Positions 31,618 to 41,724 of a stretch of DNA of 64,000 nucleotides are shown piece after piece. Where the stretch lies: positions 10,331,001 to 10,395,000 of the forward strand of contig NC_134028.1 in NCBI RefSeq assembly GCF_964204645.1. The letters are read 5' to 3'. Below the pieces are notes generated by a model. The model ran no database searches and was not told the DNA's origin. It worked only from the letters and a program-made list of their open reading frames with translations. The translations under genes and the position numbers were made by a program. This DNA comes from Tubulanus polymorphus (Eukaryota; Nemertea; Palaeonemertea; Tubulaniformes; Tubulanidae). Each line of letters begins with the position of its first letter. Within the stretch, counting starts at the first letter, position 1.

Positions 31618-32561
31618 GGGTTTCCAAAAGCTTTCCAATATAAAAAATCAATTAAATATAATATTCCTGCAATAGATTTTAACAAAAATATTACATATAA
31701 AAATTTAGTTTTAAATTCATTAACTAATTTAGAAATTTATGTTACTGAATCACAGTTTTTTATTTCTAAAATGGAAAATATATTCAATACATATGAAGTT
31801 ACTTTTACTCCAGATGAATATCATATATATAAAGTAAAATCTATTGGCAGAATCAATTAAATTTTGCTGTTTATTGTGCAACAACTGGTTGTGGTATAAG
31901 TTGGAATGATCATTCAAATAACTTAGATACAAATTTGAATTATTCTGATTTAAAATTAATTCACACAATATTTAGATTTCACACATATTTTCAAATCAGA
32001 ATAATATTAAATGAATTAGAATGTCCTTTACCCGGATCTAAATATTTTAAAGAATTGGATAATAATATTAATGTATCTAAGTTTTATAAAATATGTAATG
32101 AATTTAATATAAATATTAATTCCGATTTTAGAGCGCATGGTAAATTGCAAGGTTTTGGTGGACAGTATGAAATAAAAAGAATTGATTGTATGCATAGAAT
32201 TGGGGCTTATCATAATTATAAAATTGACAATAATAATGGTTGGATTAATTTTATTTTAGAAAATAGTGAAGGTTTTACTAAAGCTGGAATACAAAGAATA
32301 AATCAATCAATTAGAACTTATTTGATATGTATTTTAGGTGCGCAAGTTGAAACAAGATCCCCAATAATTGGAAATTTAAATACATCATTTGATACACAGA
32401 AACAATTCAAAGTATCATTTGAAGATACAATTCATAATGATAAAAATAGATCGATTCCAGAAAACATAGTAAGATATCAAAATTATTTAGATAAATCACA
32501 TATAAGATTAAATTATTGTATAGGCCCTAATCTATTAATTATTTCTAATGATTTAGTATAA
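31615..32561 (+). pseudogene. Conserved Maverick virion-module protein, Maverick B
   Basis: FPKAFQYKKSIKYNIPAIDF opens the frame; it breaks at ~31840-31860. A second frame (from about 31860) carries CATTGCGISWNDH, FRFHTYFQIRIILNELECPL, GFGGQYEI and RINQSIRTYLICILGAQVET and ends LLIISNDLV at 32561. The gap between the frames matches a region of the A homologue (ELSKAKLWMLKSNMQF), part of which is missing here. Unknown fold; it lies in the structural block. Confidence 0.6.
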
Positions 32562-32563
32562 AG

Positions 32564-32932
32564 GTGGGAAATATAATTGGTTATAATAATCTAATTAAGA
32601 CTGCAACAATATATAATTCATTTGGATTGAATGATATAAATAAAAAGATTATTACTGCTCCAAAATTAATGGAAGGTGAAAAAAATAAAAAACATATTCA
32701 ATCGACAGAAACTAAAACTAAGAATATTAAATTAAATAATGATTCTAAAATAAAAGATTATAATACATCAGAAGATGGTGCCGTACGGCACAATATTCAA
32801 CATGATAATGGTGCCGTATGGCACCCACACGGTGAAATAATTAAACTAAATGATGATAATAAATCCCATGAAAATGCTAAATTAGCTATAACTTGTATAG
32901 GAATTGTAATCGGAGGAATATTATATTTTTAA
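32564..32932 (+). CDS. Small C-terminally anchored protein (GTG start)
   Basis: 122 codons. The start is GTG where the A homologue has ATG (MGNIIG); loss of ATG may itself be a defect. It lies 2 nt after the previous stop. Polar middle; C-terminal anchor ITCIGIVIGGILYF. The middle holds two copies of a GC-rich palindrome, GTGCCGTACGGCAC (32778) and GTGCCGTATGGCAC (32812), absent from A and out of character with the AT-rich context. Confidence 0.55.
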   Translation: MGNIIGYNNLIKTATIYNSFGLNDINKKIITAPKLMEGEKNKKHIQSTETKTKNIKLNNDSKIKDYNTSEDGAVRHNIQHDNGAVWHPHGEIIKLNDDNKSHENAKLAITCIGIVIGGILYF

Positions 32933-32955
32933 TTTTTAATTTTTCTATTATATAA

Positions 32956-34396
32956 ATGGCAAAAGTAGATATTCCATTGGATCCTTTAGATGACGCTCCT
33001 GGTATAAGTGATGAACAACCACCTGATTTTGATGAAACAAGTTTTAGTAACGATAATGAAACAGCACATAATTCTAATTTAGCAAGACCTGATACTAATG
33101 AATATGTTAATAAAGCACGTTCAAGATTGGATATTGAAAATGAAAATCTAGGTTTATTAAAAAAAGAATTAGAATATGAAGAATTAACTGATAAATTTAA
33201 ACCAATATTAAAAAAATCTGGTTTCAATATAACTAATAAAGGTATGAATTATTTAGTAAAAGATTTGAAATATTTAAATGGTGATTATTATTGGCATTTG
33301 AAAGATGATTATTATTTTAAGATAACTTCTAATAAAAGTCTCGATAAAATAATAACAAAACCAACTTTAATTAAATTAGAACAATCTAGAATTAAGAAAA
33401 TCATTAATGATGTTATAACTGATGTTACAGAAGAAGAGATAACTCTAAATAGAATAGAATTTAAACGAAGAAATGATGATTTTTTGAAGATAATTAATGA
33501 ACATTTAGAACCAGAAACAATTCCTAAAGAAGTTATTAATTACAAAACTAGTAAACTTAAATCAACCGAAGTTCAAACTGAAAAACTTTTACAAAATGGG
33601 TTACTTGATGCAACAGATCAAGAATAAGAAGATTTAAATATATTTTCTGATGAAGCAATTAGAGAAATTATTAGTATAAGAAATGAAGCTGATAAAATTG
33701 CATATAATAAAAGTATAAGAGATATTAAAATTAGATTTTTAGAAAAAAAAATTGAATAATACAAATGAAGAAATAGAACAATTAAAGTCTGATTTAGATC
33801 ATCAAGTAATTGATGAAATAGAATATCGGCAAAAAGAATTACGTTTAGAAAAAGAAATTGATAATTTAAAAGATAATTTAGAAGTACAGAAAGAAGAAAT
33901 TAAATTATTATTAAAATCATATGATTATAATATTAATATAGATTAAAAATTATTTTTAAAGATTTGTTGATTAAACCAGATTCTGAAATATCATTGAAAG
34001 ATAGAATAAAATTATTATTTAAGTTAGAAGGTATAACAATTCTTTCAATTCTAACCGCTGTAACTATGGTATTTACAACAATTGGTTTAGCAATGTCAAA
34101 TTCATTAAAATCTACTCCTACTCCAAATAAACCAGATAAACCCCCGAATGATGATAATTCTATACAAGATAAAGTTAAGGATGGTTTAAAAAAAATTAGC
34201 AAAATATTTATGGGAACTATCTAAAAAATCTGCTGCAGCATTACCCGGAGTTATTGCATCAATTGTTGGTTTTATATTGAAATCTGCTGGGAATATTCTT
34301 AACTTTGCTGCTGAACATATTATTTTATTTCTAATTTCAGTTGTAAGTGCAATTATTTTTGAGTTAGTGAATATGATATCAAAAAATATCAATTAA
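32956..34396 (+). pseudogene. Coiled-coil and multi-TM virion protein, Maverick B
   Basis: ATG in ATTATATAAATG. Acidic N-terminus, then ILKKSGFNITNKGMNYLVKD and YYWHLKDDYYF, a coiled coil (about 33640-33950), a TM segment (ITILSILTAVTMVFTTIGLA, ~34036), a Pro-rich linker (STPTPNKPDKPPND), and a long hydrophobic end (KKSAAALPGVIASIVGF..., ~34222-34385). Stops at 33625-33627 and 33944-33946 and frameshifts near 33750 and 34195 break a gene of about 480 codons. It lies directly before the major capsid gene in both copies. Confidence 0.7.
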
Positions 34397-34436
34397 ACAT
34401 GATAAAAAATAAATAATTAATTTTTTTGTTAAATAA

Positions 34437-35684
34437 ATGAGTGGGAGTTATATAAGTCCTTCTAAGAATTCTAGAATATCTAATGCTATTAAAGCAGAAA
34501 GATCTCATCATATAATTACTCATAATCCTTCTAATATTAATCCCGATGAAACTTTATATGTTAGAATCCCTAGATTAACACAAAATACTTTTTATGTTCC
34601 AAATAGTATTTATTTATCAGCTGATATAAAAGTAACTGGTAATAATAATAATTATGTTGTTGATAATGTTGGAAGATATTTGATTAAAAAATTAACTATA
34701 AAGATTGGTCCAGAAACAGTTTTCTCATTAGATGATTATAATTTATTTACGCATTACAAAGATTTATGGTTAACTAAAGAAAATAGAAATAATATGATAT
34801 TTCAAGGTATCCAATCAGAAAACCAAAATAAATTCAGATCTGAAGCCAATAATGCAGTAGTAACTAATGACGTAGATAATTTGATTAAAAAGATTTATGG
34901 AAGCAGATATAAAATTCCATTAGATTTTGAATTGATAAATAATAATGCACCTTTATATAAATACGCAATTCAAGAAGATGTTATATTCGAAATAACATTT
35001 GCTCCTGTAAATGAAATTGTATTATCTAGCGTTGTTAAAGATATGGGTTATAAATTATCAAATATATGTTTAGAATATGATACAGTAACTGATGAAAATA
35101 TTGCTAACTCAATTCAAACTCAATACAATCAAGGATTTTCATCATCATATCATTATATTGATAAATTTAAAACTGTAACTATTAATGCAAATGATTAAAT
35201 AATTAATGAGAATATTAACTTCCCAAGAAGATCTATTAAAGGCGTATTAATATTTTTTACCATTGCAACATATTCTAATGGCGCAATAAATGTTGATAAT
35301 TATTATAATCCTGAAATAACAAAAGTAGAAATAACTATCGAAGGAATAGCAAATAAAATATTTTGTCAAGGAATGAGAATGATAGATCAATGGCCAGAAA
35401 TCAGAAAACATTTTATGAATGAAAAAGTAAAATCATCTGAAAATTGTAATATTAATCAAATTGATTATTATACCGGCAATAAATATGCATTATGGTTAGA
35501 TTTCAGAATAACTGAAGATAATTTATTACATGGTTCTGGGAAAAAACTACAGAACACTAAAGATGGAATACAATTATTCATGAAAAAGAAAAAAGGAAGT
35601 TTAACTTTAAAAATGCACATTTATATTATATCTGACGCGCAATTAAATATTGTAAATTCTCAATTAGATAGTATTCAATATTAG
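34437..35684 (+). pseudogene. Major capsid protein candidate (double jelly-roll), Maverick B
   Basis: 415 codons in a single frame with one TAA at 35196-35198 (A has a Glu codon there). MSGSYISPSKNSRIS, NPDETLYVRIPRL, the DNVGRYLIKKLTIKIG strand pair and the C-terminal RSIKGVLIFF, DQWPEIRKHF, HGSGKKLQNTKDGIQLF and ISDAQLNIVNSQ are the features I associate with Maverick/adintovirus hexon-type capsid proteins. At 415 aa it is on the short side. The start ATG lies in GTTAAATAAATG. The next gene, the integrase, begins 30 bp downstream. Confidence 0.8.
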
Positions 35685-35714
35685 AAATATAAAGTTAAAT
35701 TTAACGATATATAA

Positions 35715-36836
35715 ATGGGGGATAAAAAAACTCCTAATACTAAAGAACAATAATTAAGAAATCTAAATTACAACCCTGAGAGTTCGGTTGATTATTCTTC
35801 TGTAAAAAATTTATGGCGCCAAATAAAACAAGATAATTTAGATAAGATAATCCCACAAAATTTAGTTAAATATAAAGATATAAATGATTTTATGTTAGAA
35901 CAACCAACATATACAACACATAAGAAAATTGTTAGAAAATATAAAACTCGTAAAACTATGGTAAGTTATGTAGATCAACAGTGGCAAGGAGATTTAATTG
36001 ATATGAAAAATGTTAAGAAAGATAATGATGATTATTGGTGGATATTGAATATAATTGATATTTTTAGTCGTTATGTATGGAGCTTCCCACTTTATAGAAA
36101 AGATGCTGCACAAACATAACATGTTTTAAGAAAATTTTTTTCGGATGATAAACTAAAACCAGAAAAAATACAATTTGATGATGGAAAAGAATTTGATAAT
36201 TCACTTGTTCATGAACTCTTAGAAAATCATAATATTAGATATTTTTCAACAAAATCGGATAAAAAAGCAGCAGTTGTTGAACGATTTAATAGAACATAAA
36301 GAACAAGAATGTGGAAATATTTTACAGCAAATAATACTTTTAAATGGATTGATGTTTTTCCAAAATTGATAGAAGGATATAATAATTCTTATCATTCTTC
36401 TATTGGAATGAAACCTATTGATGCTAGAAAACCTGAAAATGCTAAAATTGTTTGGAATAATTTATATGGGGCATTTCTTGCAGATGATTTTGGTGAACCT
36501 AAATTTAAAGTTGGTCAAAATGTTAGAATTTCTAAATATAAAAAGATATTTGATAAAGGATACGATCGAAAATTTACTAGGGAAATAGATAAAATAAAAA
36601 AGGTAATAACAACAAAATCATATGTCTTTAAATTAGGAGATTTAGATGGGGAAGAAGTTGATGGGTATTTTTATGAAGAAGAATTGAGTTTAACTACTGA
36701 AAATCTAGAACAAGAATATAAAATTGTATTAAAAACAAAAACTGTTAAAAGAAAAAAATATTCTTTAGTAAAATGGGTTGGATGGCCAGATAAATTTGAT
36801 GAATGGATATTATCAAGTAAAATTAAAAATATATAA
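35715..36836 (+). pseudogene. Retroviral-type integrase with chromodomain, Maverick B
   Basis: 374 codons in one frame with TAA codons at 35751, 36117 and 36297. The DDE residues are all visible: WQGDLIDM, IQFDDGKEF and AAVVERFNRT. After the core come a linker (VRISKYKKIFDKGY) and a C-terminal chromodomain (YSLVKWVGWPDKFDEWI). It is therefore richer in motifs than the open A copy, which lacks the Glu segment. It would have catalysed insertion of the element; the 6-bp duplication around B agrees. The stop TAA abuts the ATG of the next gene (TATATAAATG). Confidence 0.9.
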
Positions 36837-37442
36837 ATGAATGAGGAATTATTTATATTTGAACCTCATAATATGTTAATTTCTGGCGTAACAAATTGTG
36901 GAAAAACTTATTTTATATTAAATTTATTAGAAACTATTTATAAAAACTATTTTGATAATATAGTATTATTTTGTCCAACATATGAATTTAATCAAACTTA
37001 TGATAGAAATATTACTAGAAATTATAAATTTATTATATTAGATAGTAAAAGTTTTATTAGTAAAAATTTAACATGTGATGAATTAGATACAATGAAATCA
37101 GATGAAATTATTAGATTATTTAAGATTTATGAAACCGCGAGAACAGCTAGAATTAATGATGCGATAGCAGAAAATGTAGTAAAAGGTTATAGAAAATTAT
37201 GTAATTATATGCTGCCAATTCAAAATGAAAATAGATTATATGCTGATTTAAAAAATGATTATTTAGTTATGACTGAATTAAATAAATGGATTGGATAATT
37301 ATCATTTCAATTAGGTGGATTTATGATATTATTATCAACTGGAGTTATAACATTTTCAAATATTGAAAGTAAAAATATTTCTATAATAAATGAACAAGGT
37401 GGAAGAAGTGAAGAAAAAACCGAGAACTCCGAAACAAATTGA
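36837..37442 (+). pseudogene. Packaging ATPase N-terminus fused to 189-aa-type membrane protein
   Basis: The first ~62 codons match the ATPase of A (EELFIFEPHNMLISGVTNCGKTY, Walker A). From about 37035 the frame continues, without shift, into the homologue of the protein at 9586 (FKIYETARTARINDAI, KNDYLVMTELNKWIG, then LSTGVITFSNI), with one TAA at 37296-37298. Walker B and the rest of the ATPase are missing, and so is the N-terminus of the second protein. An in-frame deletion joining two neighbouring genes explains this; the fused protein cannot be a working ATPase. Confidence 0.8.
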
Positions 37443-37746
37443 ATGGTCTCGGCAATTAGGAATTAAATCACAAGAATATAAAAAAAGCTGTAAAAGAAAA
37501 AATAAGTAATAAAAATGGTGAAAATATTGTTATTTCTACTCCTTCTAATAATAGAATATTTGATAAATATCTATATTTTACAGCTGGATTTGTAATTGTA
37601 TTCATTTTGATTGGGTGTAATTGGTATAAGAAATCAAATAAGATTCATGATATTAATAATTCTGAAACAACTGCTATCAAAATGAAAATACTTCTGAAAT
37701 TCCAAAATTGACAATAAAAAAAAATGGATTAATAATTTTAAAATAA
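37390..37746 (+). pseudogene. Basic single-TM Maverick protein, Maverick B
   Basis: The ATG at 37390 in TATAATAAATG, overlapping the end of the previous frame. KKKPRTPKQIEWSRQLGIK, then a shift near 37480-37510, a TM segment (YFTAGFVIVFILIGCNW) and a charged tail with a further shift near 37680. Homologue of A 10151-10498, in the same order after the 189-aa-type gene. Confidence 0.6.
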
Positions 37747-37790
37747 ATGAAATCCATGTAAATAATGCTCATTTATATGAAATTATTAAG

Positions 37791-37884
37791 AGCAATAGGG
37801 AATTTAGGCTTCATTTTAGAGGGAGAGAGGTTTAGTGAGCTCGACCTCCGACCTCTGATCTGAAAGCGCCATTTTCCTAATACT
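37791..37884. repeat. Right terminal hairpin of Maverick B
   Basis: An imperfect palindrome: AGCAATAGGGAATTTAGGCT at 37791 pairs with ...CCATTTTCCTAATACT at the tip, enclosing GAGAGAGG/CCTCCGACCTC stems. It is the same layout as P1-P4. The left end of B has no such hairpin; the gene begins directly inside the 46-bp TIR. Confidence 0.65.
37840..37884 (-). repeat. Right terminal inverted repeat of Maverick B
   Basis: The inverse of 22825-22870 with one 1-bp indel; the outer 36 bp are identical. Confidence 0.95.
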
Positions 37885-38005
37885 AACATCAACATTTTTA
37901 ACGCTGCCGCCCATACCTGGACCTGTAGTCACCCCCGTTGATTTTGATGGAGATGTTCCAGTGGGTGAAGGGCTATTAGAATTAAGCACATTAAACACAA
38001 CGATA
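37885..38005 (-). other. Remnant of a reading frame split by Maverick B and a LINE
   Basis: The minus-strand frame reads a Ser/Pro/Thr/Gly-rich stretch (SPSPTGTSPSKSTG, then GPGMGGSVKNVDV) up to the Maverick duplication. On the far side of B (22818-22761, minus) the same frame continues with KRLRFRSKNK and stops. The target was therefore an open frame, host gene or older element. The LINE 3' end joins at about 38006. Confidence 0.5.
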
Positions 38006-40150
38006 GACAATTCAATTCAATTCAAAATTTATTGCATCCGTATAACGACAAAATTACATAGGACAGACACGGGAATAAAATATTAATACAAAGAGACACT
38101 GACAAATGATAACATAACATAAAAGGAGAGAGAAAAATTTGAGCTATTTTCAAAGAATACCACTCCCCGCCGGTCACTTTTTAAACTTGAAAATACAATC
38201 TACAATGCATAGGTCAAACTGTTATTTCAAACGACGATGCCTACCTCAACCTAGACTCAGGAGGATATCGAGTGGCAGCCAAAACCGATCGGGCAAGGCC
38301 ACACGATATACACCCAAGTCACAGTGAAGCAGACATCAGAAAAGTTCTTTCCTCGACCATGGAGGCAATAAAGTTGCAAACCAGCTTACCCACTTCAGTG
38401 TCATTTTGGTTACATGACATGATGAATTTAAATTGGTCATCATATGATAAACTCTGTAATATAGTGAAGTCAGAGATTTGGGAAAAAAAGGAATGCCTTT
38501 TTGCCCAAGTTTCGAGCAAATCTAGGAGGAAATGCGGCTCATCCTCAATCGAACAATTTTTGCAGAGGAGGCATACTCTATTTTCTATCGGGATTTTTGG
38601 TCTTTTATGACGATCCGTTTCAATTCGTAATTTGTGATTACTGACTCTTAATTTTGAAAATTCTTTGCTACGACTATAACAATTTGTGACCACGTAGTTC
38701 TCCAAACAAAAATTTGAATTGAATAGTTTAAATTTGCGCAGTTTAGGGTTTGAGACAGAGTCATTTACAAAATCATACCATTGTGATGAGTACAAGTGCA
38801 TTGCTCGTTTGCTTAGAGAAAAGGCCACTTTATTGGCAGATGCGGTACTCCCTCGGTTTTCCCAAGTGTTTTCTAGGAAGAAATGGTACAAAAGAGATCG
38901 AACACAATTCCCCCAGTTGTCATCTGTGTTGGTTTGTAGACAGTCTATGTATGACTTGTGAATAAGGCTAGCACTGTCAGAATCACAAACTCTTAACCAA
39001 TATATTATAATTAGAGGGGCAATTTTTACCAGAATGGGAAAATGACCAATGTCTCCTCTGGCTGCTGCATTTGATGTTTGTTTACCAACCCCCAAAAGAT
39101 ATTTAACATAGTTTAGATTGACTTTTTCAGCTGGGGTTACTTCGCATAGAGCGTAAAAGTTGATTGGGTTTCTTTTGTTGAAATGAAAAGCTCCCCATAC
39201 TTCACAACAGCACATTAGGATTGGTTGGATTAGATGCTCGAACAGTTTCAAGGCCGATTGAACATTGTCAGGAATATTCATTGTTTTTAGTTTAAAAAGA
39301 GCTTTTCTAGCATGATCTACAAGTCTTTCACAGGCTTTTTTTAAATTACCAGAGACGTAAAATAGGATACCAAGATAACAGTATTCCTTGACAACTTCGA
39401 TTGGCACACCATTGTAGTAATATTTTTCTGAATTAAAAAGCTTCCCTCCTCTGTTAAAGACAATTACTTTTGTTTTTTCAAGATTAACGGTAAGACCCAA
39501 TTTAGCACAATATGAAGCAAGCTTGTTAAGCGCACAATTGAGACCAGCGTTAGTTCTAGATAAAATGACTAGATCGTCTGCATACATTAGCCAGCTCAGA
39601 TCTGTATCGTGTAGCCTAACTGGATCACATTCTTTAAAAATCGAGGGCAAGTCCTGGGTAATAGATTAAATAGAAGAGGACTCAGGACACCGCCCTGCTT
39701 TACACCAACGTTGGGATTAATGAGTGCACTTAAGCCGTTATTACACTTAACCATGTATGAAACTATAGAATACATGTTATCTAAAACGCGTAAAAAATTA
39801 CCTCCAATACCTAACTTAAGCAGCTTAAAGATCAGTGCCTTTCGGTTAATGGTGTCAAAAGCTGACTTGAAATCAACAAAACAACAATACAGACGACCTT
39901 TAGCCAACTTTCTTGTGAACTTATCGATAAGGCATTTAAGAGTGAGCACATGGTCAGCAGTACGGGTGTTTTTTTGATACCCTATTTGACACTTGGGTAT
40001 AAGATTGTTGGCCTGTGCCAACAATCTGATATAAAAGTCAAAACTGTAAAAGAAACGAAACTCATTCATAGGAAATAATATTCTAAAAACCGGACAGTAT
40101 TTTCTTGTCAGACGTTTGGAACAAGGCGTCAAATTCATCCTGTTGTGCAA
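38006..40150 (-). mobile_element. Non-LTR retrotransposon (LINE), 5'-truncated
   Basis: The minus-strand RT: FVDFKSAFDTINRKAL and GVKQGGVLSPLLFNL (frame 40150-39596), then a frameshift and WLMYADDLVILSR with catalytic YADD, LGLTVNLEKTKV and a long C-terminal domain with a CLLCKN...E..HFLL zinc-like motif (39650-38319). The 3' end has repeated AATTG units (TTGAATTGAATTG). The 5' part (endonuclease) is missing. A second copy of this 3' region lies at 63711-64000. Confidence 0.85.
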
Positions 40151-40326
40151 ATCTTATTTCATTAGATTACACGTGAGTAGCAAATTATAATTAGGAAAAT
40201 CAAATCTGATTTAACAAGATAAATTCGCCTAAGATTAGCACAACGATGAATTTGACGCCTGTTCCAAACGGCTGACAAGAAAATACTGTCCCGCTTTTTT
40301 AAATATGGTTTCCTATGAATGAGTTT
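40057..40326. repeat. Inverted repeat at the LINE 5' break
   Basis: CTCATTCATAGGAAATAATA...TTGACGCCT-type sequence on the left is repeated inverted at about 40231-40326 with ~85% match. The left arm overlaps the end of the LINE frame, suggesting an inversion during 5' truncation (twin priming) or a fold-back. Confidence 0.6.
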
Positions 40327-41544
40327 CACAGGTTCCTCTTTTAGCTTTGACCATGATTTATATCAGTTTTGCGAAAATATTTGGAGATGGTGCGGTTCCT
40401 GTATTGTTTGTAAATCACAATGAGCAATAAAGTTTTGAATTGACTTGAATTGGTACACCACGCCGCAGTGGCGCTACATGTCACATAATCCCCTAAAACA
40501 TGGCGCGATCTAATACGTACCCGCTGGAATGACGGTCTATATTTAGTAACAAAGCACATGTATTTCCGGTGACTGAAAACACGTTGTTTCCGGATTTCTC
40601 GTAATGTCATCGGGTTCGAGTCCCAGCAGAGGGAGAATGTAAACACTTGAGTATTTAATGAATGTCTTGTCAATGTTTTATTTTGTCGATTTATTACATG
40701 AATCCTATAAATGTTATATATGGTGCAAAAATATAAGTTCAAGTTCATCAATGAAACATCTAAAGTCAGTGGGTTTATATTTAAGCTCTACGGACAGTCT
40801 ACGAGATTCACGTCAATGAACATCGTTTCCTGCAGAAAACTAACTTCTTGTAAATCATTCATAAAGAAATACGATGACGAAAATTGTAATTGAGAGCCCT
40901 TAAATAGCATGGAGTTTCACAAAAATTACTGATGATAAGCTAATGACAAAACCTTCATATTTTGAATTTTTTCGACAATGATTAAGTATTACTTCTGAAA
41001 CCTTATCAATCATGCACAAGAGGAGCTAAGGCAGAAGGTGAGCTCGGTGATATCACTCTTTAAAAAAGAAATTGAAGGAATTTTACCAAATTCACATTAA
41101 CTAACAAAACATATCGAAAAGATAGAGCAACTTCGATACCGGTATGAAATTAGTACCATTGTAGGTTTTTTGATTGGTTTTTCAAATGTAATTAAGGATT
41201 TATTGGAATTCATTGCGAACTTTTGGACATTCAGTTTGAATTTTCTTCAAATTCAAAAAAGTCGGTCTGAAACCGTTTTGTGTAAGTAGCCAATCAAAAA
41301 GGGAAGACATTTTCGTCGATGATTTCAGAAAACTTATTCATGTCTAGACGAAATAATTGTGCTGTATAATTATTGATATAAAAGTTTTATATTTTTTCAT
41401 TTCTGATATAAGAAATGATTCGATCGGGTGGGATTCGAAACCGCCTTCAATATTTTAGATGCTGGTGTTATTGTTATGATTTGTTTTGTTTACATCCGGG
41501 CTACTGTCATTCCAGCGGGTACGTATTAGATCGCACCCTAAAAC
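40327..41544. other. No gene recognised
   Basis: About 1.2 kb without a convincing frame. It holds an inverse copy (about 40493-40533) of a 40-bp segment around 41500-41550 (ATTCCAGCGGGTACGTATTA), and short hydrophilic frames I do not support. Confidence 0.5.
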
Positions 41545-41690
41545 ATGGCTCGCAGAGTAACACAAACAGTAGACAAAAATATATTGAAACAATATATAAA
41601 ACAAGCACCACCGGGTTACAGGTATAACCCAGCTTTACCATTGCAGTTAGCGGATAAAGTATCCAGTAGAGGGGACCCTAGAAATAGTAA
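41545..41690 (+). other. Possible first exon of an unrecognised gene
   Basis: ATGGCTCGCAGAGTAACACA opens 49 codons (MARRVTQTVDKNILKQYIK, then APPGYRYNPALPLQLADKV). Near the end GTAAGT offers a splice donor. Composition is like a real basic protein and unlike the surrounding repeats, but no downstream exon was found before the TIR element at 41725. Confidence 0.3.
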
Positions 41691-41724
41691 GTAGCGCAAA
41701 AACCTAGGCCTAAATATTTATTCA

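Larger units (their letters stand above)
22825..37884 (+). mobile_element. Maverick/Polinton B, complete tip to tip
   Basis: 15,060 bp with tips AGTATTAGG...CCTAATACT, TIR of 46/45 bp and a 6-bp duplication with one mismatch. Order: polymerase with intein (+), zinc-ribbon gene (-), then plus-strand penton-like, four small genes, virion-module protein, MGN protein, coiled-coil/TM protein, major capsid, integrase, ATPase fused to the 189-aa-type protein, basic TM protein. Frames carry stops and frameshifts but are less broken than many fossils, so the insertion is not ancient. It has shorter TIRs and a different gene order from A. Confidence 0.95.

Noticed and set aside
3780-37298. Reassigned stop codons (ciliate-like code) to explain the many in-frame TAA/TAG/TGA
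   Set aside because: Comparing A and B, stops stand for Lys, Glu, Tyr, Cys and Trp codons, each one base away, and frameshifts accompany them. This is decay and not a code in which a stop means one amino acid.
40711-41627. Short frames around 40.7-41.6 kb (60-70 codons) other than the one at 41545
   Set aside because: Low complexity or repeat-derived, no homologous copy in the window and no splice context.
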